Source of the DNA: Blasia pusilla
Taxonomy: Eukaryota > Marchantiophyta > Marchantiopsida > Blasiales
Reading direction: 5' to 3'
Assembly (NCBI GenBank): GCA_050084515.1
Contig: CM114275.1
Span: forward strand, 9,858,001 to 9,922,000
Length of the DNA: 64,000 nucleotides
This document shows, one piece after another, positions 47,075 through 58,329 of this stretch (position 1 is its first letter; the number at the start of each line of letters is the position of its first letter). Both the position numbers and the translations under genes were made by a program. Below the pieces are notes generated by a model. It worked only from the letters and a program-made list of their open reading frames with translations. It was not told where the DNA came from and did not search any database.

Positions 47075-47832
47075 TTGTGTGATCTCCATGTATATGTATG
47101 AGTTGATTTTTGTACATGTGTGGATCGACCCATGTGTGGGGAAGATCGGTGTTGTGTGGTGTGGATGTGGCCAACGATGTATGTTGTGTAGCGATATGTA
47201 TGCACACGACAGCTGTCATATCTGAGTAGCCGATAGGCCGAGATCTATCGTGGATAGGGCGTAGGAGCCAATGGACTATCTTGAGTGTAACTTTGTCCCA
47301 CGGTGTTGGATGAGGTTGAGAATAGGTCCATTGTGTCAGGAATGTTATTTCTGACAACTTTCATGTTGAGGTCTTTTATAGCCGGGTGACTTGTTGACGG
47401 AGTCACCGCCCGGTAACCATTTGTGCGTGTTGAGTTACCAAGGGGAGGGCTATTTTTAGGGGAAGAGCCTTTTGGCTCTTCCCAACCCTATATAAGAGAG
47501 GAATATGGCTTTCCTAAGCCATCTTTCTCATGTTGGGCCGTTGGAGCACCTCCCTTGTATGTGTATGAGATAGGACTAGGGTGCTAGCGTCTGGATTCCT
47601 TGATAGCACAAGGTGGACGAGGCTCGATATGCCGATGTAGATTGAGGAGTGGAGTTTTAGGCCGGGTGTGCCGTTTTTACTACTCTTTATTTTTGTTGTG
47701 TGATCTCCATGTATATGTATGAGTTGATTTTTGTATATGTGTGGATCGACCCGTGTGTGGGGAAGATCGGTGTTGTGTGGTGTAGATGTGACCAACGATG
47801 TATGTTGTGTAGCGATATGTATGCGCGCGACA
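47075..47832 (+). repeat. 3' end of gypsy B: segments B1, A2 and B2
   Basis: Purine run ctaggggggtgg (47063-47074), B1 (47075-47211), A2 starting TGTCATATCTGAGTAGCC (47214-47694), then B2 (47696-47832). B1 and B2 differ at only a few positions over about 137 bases. A2 has the hairpin gggaagagcc/ggctcttccc (47460-47483), TATATAAG (47489-47496) and atggctt/aagccat (47505-47522). Confidence 0.9.
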
Positions 47833-49730
47833 ATTTGCAAACACATATATGCTAGGCATCAAGAAAAAATGTTTGAATTTGTATTATAGTTTTGATTCAT
47901 CCACAAACAAGAATAATATCCAAACTTAATTAAAATTTCTATCTTGGTTGTAGCCATAGTACAAGACCATGGAGCCAAATTTTCTTGGCTTCACATCCAC
48001 GCTATCGACGATTGAGATCCACCGCAACCCGATTGAAGGCCTCTGAATGCTTGATCTTAGCATGACTCGGGAGGGAGTGGGGAGTGCGGGGCGGGGAGCT
48101 GATGGTTGTTGTCGATCATGACTACAGCGGGATTGCTAAGGGTCAGGTCCCATGGGCCTCCGTAGAGGTCGTGGCGACCTCATTTCCGCGACCAACTTGT
48201 ATTTCCGTAGGACAAGCCAAGAAAGCATACTGGATTTTATCAGAAACCGTTAGATATGCAACCACTAGACGGTGGATAATTCCTACGCCCAAAAAATTTG
48301 GGCGTAGACAAAATGGCGATCCCTAAGTGCCGGGTAGCATGGGCGACTTCTTGGGGTCGCTTGCGACCCCAAGAAGCCACCCGCCGGCTGGAACTGCTCG
48401 CCGGCGGCGGCTTTCCAGCCGGTTCCTTCCAACCGGTTGGGAGAATATGACAAAAGAAAGCGACAAAAATGGCTAGAACTGGAACCAGTTTTTTCAAACT
48501 TCTACCAGCCCCAACGGGTTGTGGAGGTCGCGAGGACGCAAATCATTTCTTGCGCCCAATGTTTTTGGGTGGAAGAAAATCAAGGATTGCCGAATAAAAC
48601 CAAAGACTCTTTTTGCAAATCATCGACTCCGGCCAGGACAAAAGATTCTAGACCGTCCGATGGAGATATGCCTTAACAAGGACCCTTGGGACCCGGCCCT
48701 AAGGGCGCGTCCCCATGCCGCGGTCCTAGGTCCTACGCCGCGGCCGGAAGGTCTAATCGTACCCCTTCCCCGCCGGTCAAGCGAGTTCGACCCGCTCCGG
48801 CCGGCTCTATTTGTGTCCTCTATTTGCGCTGAGAGAATGCGGCGTCAAAATTGGGAGTGCCTTCGGCGGATGACCAAATATCATCGTTGTTTTTTGGCGC
48901 CTCAAATTACAAGGACCCTTGTAATCTGACGTAGACTGCAATCTCAGATGGCCCCGCGACCCTCAAAAATAGCCATGGGACCGGCGCCGCGACGTCCCGC
49001 ACATGGGACCCGGCTCTAATAAGTGAATGGGGAAGGGAGGGGGTGGTCCCAACTTGGACACTGAGAGCAAATCCCGACGAGAGAGTCAAGGAGCCCTTCG
49101 CGTGTTTTTCTCACTTCATCAAATGCCCCTCACTGCAGCTTTGAGCTACTATCCTTCGGTTTTTCAACAAATTAATGCATAAGGATACACGTGGAGCTTA
49201 ATGGCGTTACTGTCCCTAAGGCGATCGGAGGTGCAACCATCCCCGAGACAGTTTTTTTAAGGTTCGTATTTTTTCTCTGTCTCCCTCTACCTAAAGTCGA
49301 ACGGGGACGAGAAAGGATTTTCATGGTAATTCCGTTGATGCAAATGCTATAGTTCGTGAGTACTCTACTTTCGCATCTTGTACGGCAAGAGAGGAGATCA
49401 CCTCATATTTTCCTAGGGAGGGAGATTGGTGAATCGGAGGCCAAAGGTCTGGCATTCAGCCGATACGACTATAAAGCGGGTTATTTCCCGAACTCGTGAG
49501 TTCCTATCTCTGTCACGAAGAAATATCACGTGCTGTCCGTAAGTTTTCCATGTCCTGGATATCTGCCACTCATCTGCCAGCATCTGTGCAATCATCCTCC
49601 CGCACTACTGGCCCACTTTCATCATCGGAGAAGGCTCTTGTTCCAAATGTGAAAGTCTCTCTTGAAAGAGAGACTGTACTCATTAAGTAGTGCCTGTCGT
49701 AGCCTTTCGACCATAGACCCCGCGCCCTGG
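47833..49730. other. Intergenic sequence with GC-rich foldbacks
   Basis: No gene recognised. From about 48280 to 48430 three inverted repeats follow each other (listed separately). 48690-48830 is unusually GC-rich compared with the rest of the window. 49100-49700 probably leads into the promoter of the CCDC12 gene. Confidence 0.4.
48283..48422. repeat. Cluster of three inverted repeats
   Basis: ctacgcccaaa/tttgggcgtag (48283-48307, 11-base arms, three-base centre). cttcttggggtcgc/gcgaccccaagaag (48347-48376, 14-base arms, two-base centre). ccggctggaa/ttccagccgg (48384-48422, 10-base arms). All are perfect. Confidence 0.85.
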
Positions 49731-49747
49731 TGAGTGAGTGAGTGAGT

Positions 49748-49778
<31 letters not shown>

Positions 49779-49779
49779 G
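49731..49779. repeat. (TGAG)n(AG)n microsatellite
   Basis: About six TGAG units followed by about twelve AG units. It lies 1.4 kb upstream of the CCDC12 start; GA-rich tracts of this kind are frequent in plant promoters and 5' leaders. Confidence 0.9.
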
Positions 49780-51177
49780 TTAGGGGCGGGAGTGATTGTC
49801 GAAGGGTTGTGCCCATCGACATCTCCATTTGCCCGATTTTGGCTCCCATTTCCTGGCTGCTGCTGACCAGGATCAGCGGAGAGAGAAGCCTTGGCCACGG
49901 TGGATGGTGTGACTGTTCAACTGACCCTGATCATACTCTATTTCCTTGCGACCCTAATTTTTTTCCTAATAAAATTGCTATACTTGTGGAAGCTTTCGTT
50001 CCTTTAGATCTACTTCGTCTTGCCTTGTTGTCGGGCAGTTCCTTCAGATGTGTATTTGATTAATTTGGATTGCTGATAGAGCTTTGGAGTATGCGTGAAG
50101 TAAACATGCATACTCTAGTCCACTCTTCTGTATTTCGTCTCAAAATGACTGGTACATCCCCTCTTTAAACCCTCTCCTGAGTCTTGACAGTGGTCAAGAT
50201 GTATTTAATGAAGTTGTGAATATAGAGGTCAATATATGACCTTACTTTTTATATCTCTTTGAAGGTTTCAGCGGGTTAGTTAGTGAAGGAAAGGAGTGCC
50301 CTTTGCTTCACGTCAAGCCATCGGTCAGTTTAGATTGTGGCTGTGTTGTCACTTGCACTGGAGGTTATATTACTACACTGATCCTTTTTGTTCACAAGGA
50401 CTTAGTTATGCACCATGAAGATCGGTAAGATGAAGCTGTAACTTGACTGTTGTGGTAAGATTCAGCATTTCTAGCCCTGACAGAAAGTAAATTTCTCACT
50501 TCTGTCTCTTCAGGTCTGACAGAGTAAAAAGTAGTCATTCATATCAGTTTTTGAGTCAATGGAGAATCAAGGATATCACTTCTTGTGTAGTCGTGGGTGA
50601 TTAATTTTCAAATTTTCAGAGTCAGTAATTGTTGGAGAATATAACATTGGGGCTTGGCCAATACTAACCAATCAGATATATTATTTGCAATCCCATCTAA
50701 ATACCTTACAGATTCCATATAATAGTCCCCTCTGTTGACCTCAGAGTGGCTAACAAAACCCCCCAGTCATCTGGGGGATATAAATGGAATTGAAAGTTCT
50801 CTTGAGCATTACTGCAAGGGTGGGCTGGCAGTCTTTCCTTACTCACCCTTTTCAATTTGCTTGTGACCATATCCAGTATTTTTCTTGCATGCCTTTAGCT
50901 TATGTCTGAAAGTGTTCTCAGTGCAGCAGATTAGTCTCCATCAAGTGAAAGTTTGTAGTTGTAAGCATTGATGAATGTGCAATAATGTGATTCTTAATTG
51001 ATGATTATCTAGCATTTATGTTTTAGGGTTTAGCATTTAGATTTCAGGCCTTATTTATTTAGGATTTAAGGCTAATTGATTATGACTCAAATTTTTTCCT
51101 TTTGTTGTGTACAGCTCCAAGGGTGTTCTATCTCGAGCACTTCTACCTTGTCACAGCGAGTGGAAGAAAAAATCTGA
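49780..51177 (+). promoter_or_regulatory. Probable promoter, 5' leader and leader intron of CCDC12
   Basis: The acceptor tgtacag after a long pyrimidine run (51090-51114) lies 63 bases before the start codon without an ATG-led frame of its own, suggesting that the leader is spliced. The first leader exon would lie further upstream, perhaps near 49800-50050, but its donor cannot be fixed by eye. No other gene is visible. Confidence 0.35.
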
Positions 51178-52636
51178 ATGGCAGCAGAGCTAGACCCCAT
51201 AGAGGAGCGCAAGGCACGGTTGCAAGCTCTTCGACTTGCAGCTGAATTATCTGCTACTCCGGAGGAGAATTCCGAAGATGGAGAATCAAGAGCGGTTGCA
51301 GAAGCTGAACTGTATGTCTTGCCTACACCTGACTTTGATACATCAAGGAATTTTGATTTCTTTTCTCGTAAGGGTATTGTTGTGTTTGGTTTCTTCTAGA
51401 GTTGAGCATGTTGATTTCATTGGGACATCGTGTGCTTGCGCAGGCAGCAGAAGCATATATATGCCCCAGATGCTTGTCGATTCTGATCCATACCTGTTCT
51501 TTAAAGGGTTCTGAATTTAGTCCACTGGTTATATTTTATTTAATTAAAGAAAAATCATTGACTTGGTTGGATTCTTGCCTTTGGACGAAAACCAGGCAGC
51601 CAACTATCAAGTTTCGAAATTATGTGCCCCGTGATGAACAACTCCAAAATCTCAAAATTGTGCCCCCAGAGCCACTCAAATTTATTGATCCTCTTGCAAG
51701 GGCTCCAGAGGATATCAATGGAATGGAGGTATGGTTCCAGTGGAACTGGCAGGCAGTAAGATTTTCCGTTGTCTTCAAAGCTTGAAACAGACCCTGAGAA
51801 ATCACTCAATATATTTACGTTCTACCTCACCAAAATTTCAAATTCAAGAAACCTTGAACACTCTAACCAAGGACCTGTTCAGATAGGTTTTGAGCTGAAA
51901 GAAAGTGAAGGACTTTTGCTTCTGTTGCTGAAGACTGTAAAATTGGAGGATGATAGTTTAGCTTTTGCTGTTCTAGCCATTTCAAAGTTTCAACTGGTAG
52001 GAGTGTCCGGGAATGTTGAAGTACAGAAGGATTCAAACTGACATTATGGCTTTCGTGACTTCCCTATATTCCCTCACTCCAGAAATGTTTTCTGCAACTT
52101 CTGTCAAACATGGTTGCAAACTCGCAAAGAGAGTGTTCATGTACTAAAATTATTTTAGGAGAGATCTACTGAGAGTTTGTCATGTTTTCTAATATGCTTG
52201 CCATGGGGTCCACCCTATGCAAGGCAGTCCATCAGAATTCTGGTTGCCTGCATTATGTGAAAGCTTATGCCCTCTACGTAGCCTTATTTTTAGTTGCCTT
52301 TTTCCAATGCAAAATGTCACAGGACCCTATAGTAAGTATTGCACCAAAGAAAGCAAACTGGGATCTGCGGCGGGATGTAGCAAAGAAGTTGGAGAAGCTC
52401 GAAAGGCGCACACAGCGATCTATCATTGAACTAATGCGTAAGTGACAATTTCTTGGCCCTTCTAAATGTCTTCCAACTATTTTCCGTTGTCCTCCAATTT
52501 TGTGGGATGGGCTGTCTTCAGGCTCTATCATGACTGAGGCTTTCCACTTAACCTTCCGTATGCTTGGACTCTAACAGAGGAGGAGGAGAAGAGACGACAG
52601 GCCACTGGCGAAGATGGTGATGATGGAATTGACTAG
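51178..52636 (+). CDS. CCDC12: CCDC12 / cwf18 pre-mRNA splicing factor, four exons
   Basis: Small spliceosome-associated protein of the cwf18/CCDC12 family, found in the activated spliceosome. Exons inferred from frame and GT-AG borders: 51178-51311, 51596-51728, 52323-52437 and 52578-52636, giving 146 residues, which fits the family's 150-170. Exon 1 encodes an acidic helical N-terminus with the family-typical RKARLQALR (residues 12-20). Exon 2 has the hallmark KFRNYVPRDEQL. Exon 3 has WDLRRDVAKKLEKLERRTQR, the conserved coiled-coil block. Exon 4 is acidic and ends GDDGID. Donors read gtatgt, gtatgg and gtaagt. The start ATG has G at +4. A strong pyrimidine-rich acceptor (tgtacag at 51108-51114) suggests an intron in the 5' leader. 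Confidence 0.9.
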
Positions 52637-55600
52637 GGTATCAGTCCAAACTGTTGAGAACTAATCTTTGCTGCCTTCATTTCATTAGTGCTTAAAAACT
52701 ATATGAGCTACTTCTTAAGGAGTTTCACTATCGCGGATCAGGTAGAAGAGTAGGGTTTTGATCAAAGAAGTTGTAGGCTATGAATTGTTGAGCTGTACAG
52801 CACCCATTGCCAATATCATATTTTGGAGATCGGCGTAAGTTTGTCACAAATCTATTGTGTATCTTGAGCTTGACGTTTGGATTGTGTAATTTTGCTTGTT
52901 TGTTCTTCGCTAGATTGCAATTTTCTTTGTCAGAAGCTCAATTTGTTGACACGGAACTGCATGGGCACAGTTTAGAGGCTTTTATCGTCGTTGTCAATAT
53001 TCAATTTCTGGAAGGTTTGTGAGTAGTTAAGAGAGATATGTAATGAAGGTTGATAAAGCAGGTTCGTTGCGGGATTCTTGTAGATATTTCCTTGCTCGAA
53101 GCAGAAGACAGTGTCTTGCATCATAAGTTAAAAGGTATTCTGAAGTGTTCCGAACAGAAGAGTATCAAAGAATACATATGTTGTCACTTGTGGCCGCTTT
53201 CAGCCTTTCCTATATTTTTTCACTCCAGTTCAGGCCAATCTCAGGTTCTACATGCACAGATCTGGGCTAAACTTCCTGCATCTCTGTATCTAAGCATACA
53301 TTGATAGGTCTAGGGGTAGTTCCCCCTTTCCCTGCAACTGACCAGCCTGGTCTGATTCGTGGAGGTTGCATGTCATAGCTGAACATTGGTTACTTATGTA
53401 AGCACTGGCTATATGAGACAGTCTCCATCCTTTCATAGTGGTCATTTAACCTCAAGTTTAACTTAGCTTGCCATATGAGGTTGCCTGTCAAGTCTCTCTT
53501 GTATCATACAACCTGGGTTATGACAGGCGCCACTTTCCGAGTACAGTCTCTGAATCTGGGAGAGACCTTTCTCATGTTCAGTAGCCTAGACTCACTGCCC
53601 AAAGTTGCTCCACTGGGCTAGCAATGTATTGATAATTACAAAGAGCCTGGAAGTAGGCAACATGGAGCTCACATGTCGAGTGGAGTCAGAAGCAAGTGGC
53701 AATTGAAGGTATAGGCGCTGACAAGATGCATTAACCAAGGACAGGAAAATAGTAGCAGATGAGCAAGCCATTCATTCCCAAAACCAACCAGCTAATGATA
53801 GAACATAGGATAGTATATAGCAAAAACTCATGATAATGTTCAAACAACAGCCGACATCTGATTCCAGACTGCTGAATTCTGCCTACAGTAAGCTTAAACG
53901 TACAATGTGATCGCGCTAGCAATACCAAAACCAATCGAGTACGAGTTTCATTTGAATCACTTCTGGATAACAATGCCTAAGCGAGTAATCATAAGGTAAG
54001 ATAGCTGTGCACTGACAATTGCGAATGCAGCAAGGATCTGTTTTACCAGATGCAGGAAGAAGTCAAGATGCTCTACAAAACTGCCTTGTGCAGGGTTGAT
54101 TACCTCTGTGCAGTAGATAGAACAACACCCCATGTATGCGTAGAGATAAGATGGCATAATCTAGCTCATGAGTAGGAAGTTTTTGTCGCTATGGATTCTC
54201 TTCTAAGTCATGGAAAATAGATGAACATTACTTGCGCTACTGCAGAATTTAGTAACAGTGTTCTTCTCTGGGCAGAAAATGTTGCAATTCATAAGCCAAC
54301 ATCACATCCAATAAGGATCTAAACGGAAGACTACAACTCCCCTTTGTAAGAGGGACTCATTAGGTTACCTTGTTCAGCTCATAGCAAGAGGCATCTGTTA
54401 GATGGACAGGTAGTCAGCCTGTGCCAATGTATTGGTCTCGAAATCATGGACTGCAGCGCATTCCATAAGAATGCGCTGCACGGATTAGACTAGCAATTAA
54501 CGTGTAGTCGGAGGGAAGCACATAATAGGGGAACAGGTCAGCAGGGAAAAATCTAGTCCATGGCATGGAAGAAGCTGCGCATATCACACTGGGCCTGATA
54601 AGAAGAAGGAGCATCAACCAGGCCGCTTGTACAAAGATCAAATCCGCAAACGACAAACTTGGAGGGGTACGGGATAAACGTCCCCGAGTGGAAGGAACCA
54701 TAAATTTGAAGCAAGTTTTCAGAACGCAACATAGTCCCAGATTACTCAAAGAACTATCAGAGACCAGATTACAACAAGAAATCCAATCACCTGATCTCGT
54801 CGGGGAGGAAGCCCAGTGCGAAATGTCAAGTTGGTAGAAGATATGAACGAAGAAAAAAAGGAAATGTTGCTCGAGCTTAAGTTGGGATAAGATGAATGAC
54901 AAAGCCAATCATGTTTTTGGGGGTAGTCGGTTCCAGCTGAAATCATCGAACTCCACATCACACGAATGAGGTCGAAAACTTCTGCCAGGTTTCGCTCAGG
55001 TCGACAACTCCTGCCAAGCTTGATGGAGGATCGATGTGGCAGGCTTGTTAGTGAGTCGATCGAGCGTGAGAGGTAAGGCATAGACAACCGGTCGGAATCA
55101 CAAGGAGTAGCTATGCAGGTTTAGAAAGTTGTTGCACTCGAGCGAACATCACATAGTCGGCTGCGCCTAATTGTTGTTTTGTCGAGAGATTCATATCAGG
55201 CCTAATCAACCACTAAGTGCGACCGCCAAAGTAGCATCGTCCGTTGAGAACCCTAGGAGGGTCACTTATCACCATATGCCACGTAGAAATAGTGCTTAGT
55301 TGGATGGCCTGCCCTTCGAGAGTGAAAATCTGCGACGTGGAGCCGCCCCTAGCTAGTATTTATGAGGAGGCCTATATGTAGAGGCCGTAATGAGCACTAA
55401 TCCATTTACTCTATAAAATATGCTATGAAGTGTGAACCTATTGAAATGCCCCAACATCAGTATTAAGATGGTGAAACAACCTAGCTTAAAAAGGTTTAGA
55501 TAAAATAAAGCTTAAACTTGTGAGTTGTGTTGTTACGAATAGGTCAATACCTTCACATGAGGCAACATTTAGCTGCTTCGAGGTTCCTAGGAAACATAGA

Positions 55601-57039
55601 TAGATGAGATATTGTTGAGTTTATTGACTACGGACCTTACTCTCATAGGACCTCACTTTATCACACTTCTTCATGTTATGTGTTCATCCAACTTAGATCT
55701 ATTCCCCTAGACTTCTTGCTTTGTCTAATTTGTCCTTCACTAGGTATTGGAGACACTATGAAGAATCAATGACTCCTAAGCAAAAGTATGCATCCTTCTT
55801 TGCCATGGACCAATGTAATAGTTTTGTTTATGCATTTATAGGTCATTATCATAAATCCTAGTTTTTATTTTACAATGACTCTCCTCTACATGTAGTATTT
55901 GACTTGTTGCCGCTTCATAAGCAATTAGTACTTCATTGCCTGCTTGTGCCCTGCACTTGGCTAAATTTGTAGAAAAGCTCATTACGTAGCCCTTTCTTCT
56001 ATGCGTTTACTCACCCATTCACTCCATTGAGTCCACACATATCCTATACTAGAATACCACTCACACAGGTTCATCACCTGACTAACTGATATTGAGCCTC
56101 CGCATATCCCGTACTAGGATAAGACACACATCTTATATTAAGACCCACTATTGGGCACTTGCATCCCATCCTAACACTTATTACGACACGCCTCCGAGGG
56201 CCATGCTAACAACCATCCCTACAACTTACCCAATCAACCTCTTATACCACCCGACAAAACATGTTCCACACGAATCAATCAAAACCCTTGCTCTTGTAAG
56301 ACACACCATCGGCATATGAAAAAATCCCATAGGAGGCTCATGACTGTAATCTCGTCACCTCCAATTGCACATGTACTCCACATAATTGCTATATCAATTA
56401 CTCCCGTCACTCCCAACAACCATACATAAAAATTATTGACATAAATTTTACTTCCTACAACACAACCCTCGAGTTGTATTACTCTCAATAGAACTCTTTA
56501 TTATGTCGTGCACATACACATTTTTGCACAAAATACATTGCTATCATCGAATAAAAACACACAAGATACCATACTCACTCGTGGCATCTAACATTGAGAC
56601 AATCATTATTCCAATTAAATCACAAGCACTCAAATCTCTCTCATGTCAAACCAAACCCACTCTCCTGATGAGAGGCTTAGATTACTCACAAGGCAAGAAG
56701 GACCATCATTCCGTTGCCTCGTGCCAAGAGTTCAACAAAAAGAAAAAGATCTCCAAAGCTTCCTCTCTTTGGATATATCCCCTTCGCTCCCCCAACCTCT
56801 CTACATATTAACCTATGCTCGCAAGTCACCTCCTTAACCCTTGAACTAATGTAGGAGATCAAGGGACACTTCTCGAAGCGTAAAATAAACTATACTATGA
56901 ATACAAATTTACTAAAATAAGCATATTTCTATATATAGCTCCGAATGAGCCAAATAAGAAGGGAAACCTATTCTCTCAAGTTATCTAAGGTCTCAACAGG
57001 TCATCCTCAAACTCTTAAGATTGTTCACCAATATCTTCA
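52637..57039. other. 3' flank of CCDC12 and intergenic sequence, no gene recognised
   Basis: Contains the CCDC12 3' untranslated region at the start. Minus-strand open stretches at 54444-54908 (154 codons) and 54746-55087 overlap in different frames, have no recognisable motif and are probably chance. From about 55380 on the sequence becomes AT-rich and old. No repeat family of the window was recognised here. Confidence 0.4.
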
Positions 57040-57444
57040 ATGCTGCTCTACTTTGACATCATGGTCTCCAAAATCACCCCAAAGGCTGCAGAAAATTTAC
57101 CTATGTCAACGAAATGTCGATACACTTTCCTTCAAGAAAATAAAGATGAATTCATCACACTCATCCACAAGGCTCTTACAGATTCCATACCCACAGTAAA
57201 CACGACTGAGTTCAGCGACATCCTACATCAATGTTGCAAAAAAGTCTTACCTTTCCAACTGTTTGGAGGCAAACATATTTGATCAACTTCTACGTTCGTC
57301 TCCCAACCCTGGTTCGACAAGGACTGCAAAGAGGCCCGTAGGGAACCGAATCACCGGTTGAGGGAGGATCCACACTCTCCACACACTCGATTGTTGCAAA
57401 AAACTTACAAACGATTGTACGTAGGAAGAAACATAAATGCATTG
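57040..57444 (+). mobile_element. LINE fragment, second copy, cut by gypsy D
   Basis: From about 57100 it matches the first 400 bases of the window: the reading SKCRYTFLQENKDEFI matches, as does PWFDKDCKEARRE before the polymerase, and the basic 'TYKRL' stretch with 'cgtaggaagaaac'. It stops at 57444, exactly where gypsy D begins with TGTCGT. Its 5' limit is uncertain and could extend to about 56880. The polymerase half is missing from the window, either separated by D or lost. Confidence 0.75.
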
Positions 57445-58018
57445 TGTCGTGCGAATCCACATCGTCATACAACATACATCGCTGACATACCATACGCACA
57501 TACATACATAACATAGACGAGAGTATCCACAAACGCAAGTGTACCACAACTGAAATCCGTGAAAGACCTACTGTCATAAAACACGTTTACAATCATATAC
57601 AATCGAGCCAAACCCACTCCACGATGGGAGAATCTAGGTCGAAGCTTGAGAAACACCATAGCCAAGAGCTCTACTCACTACCAAGGCTAACTCCCAACGC
57701 AACAGGCTCAACTCAAAGAATGATCGTTCTTTGAGGGCAAGCCACCTTATATCCTCCAACCTAAGAGCGGGCCCTACTAGGAAAGTCACCCCAAGTGAGT
57801 AACCCCAACCCTATGTATGGAACCACATCTCTACCAAGCCACTACGGTCCTACATAAGGAATGGCCTCTACCAAAGACACCATACTCTACGACATAATCC
57901 GTATGGTCATGACGGTTGTCGTGCGAATCCACATCGTCATACAACATACATCGACATACCATACGCACATACATACATAACATAGACGAGAGTATCCACA
58001 AACGCAAGTGTACCACAA
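57445..58018 (-). repeat. 3' end of gypsy D: segments B1, A2 and B2
   Basis: On the minus strand, after a gggggcgac purine-rich run near 58019-58030, B1 spans 58018-57917, A2 about 57916-57550, and B2 about 57549-57445. B1 and B2 are nearly identical over about 102 bases, with three extra bases in B2. Both end gcacgaca. A2 contains gatataaggtgg as a TATA candidate near 57750. The order is the same as in elements B and C, despite strong divergence. Confidence 0.85.
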
Positions 58019-58194
58019 GTCGCCCCCTAATGGCGGTTAGGTCCTCTAACTCCCGGTAGCCCTATACATCTACTACATGCTATACACCTTCTTGGGTGCC
58101 CGAATCAGAAGGCCGGGTGCTAGGTTGCCCCATCGTTAGTCGCACATCTGTAATCCATATCATGCAAAGATCAAGTCATCTACCTCTCCTAAGT

Positions 58195-58329
58195 ACATCG
58201 AGGACAAACCCACCTTCCAGTAGGAACGACATCCAAATGTGGAGTCAAACACATCATGTGCCAACCCCTAGAACACCGATCACACACCAACATACGGGCT
58301 GCGTTACCAGCAGACCCACACAACATGCA
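58195..58329 (-). pseudogene. PHD finger at the integrase C-terminus (gypsy D)
   Basis: Residues 191-235 of the 236-codon frame 58189-58899. Ligands: CMLC, CDRC, His, Cys, and CPRC at the end, with spacing 2-11-2-4-2-14-2. The Trp two residues before the last Cys pair is present. All eight zinc ligands are intact and the frame ends one residue later, so the finger forms the extreme C-terminus of the polyprotein. Confidence 0.88.

Larger units (their letters stand above)
41341..47832 (+). mobile_element. Ty3/gypsy element B, lacking protease and methyltransferase
   Basis: Bounded by TGTCACATC at 41341 and GACA at 47832. The bases attt lie on both outer sides, and aattt if the final A is counted as flank, as expected for a short target duplication. 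Contents: A1 (41341-41591, with an internal deletion that removes the TATA block), leader (to 43560, carrying a nested MITE), the first part of gag (43586-43807), then a direct jump into the linker before reverse transcriptase (about 43905). Polymerase, RNase H, integrase and a full PHD finger follow, then B1-A2-B2. Compared with A and D, the rest of gag, protease and methyltransferase are cleanly missing. Confidence 0.88.

Noticed and set aside
48519-48929. 136-codon frame in the GC-rich patch
   Set aside because: No motif, no splice or promoter context; long open frames are expected by chance in GC-rich sequence with few stop codons.
54444-54908. 154-codon minus-strand open frame downstream of CCDC12
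   Set aside because: It is rich in Ser, Leu and Phe with no recognisable domain, overlaps other frames and has no gene context. Most likely chance.
58195-58329. PHD finger considered as a host gene exon nested in the element
   Set aside because: It is in the same frame as the integrase C-terminus in D and recurs at the same position in A and B, so it belongs to the element.
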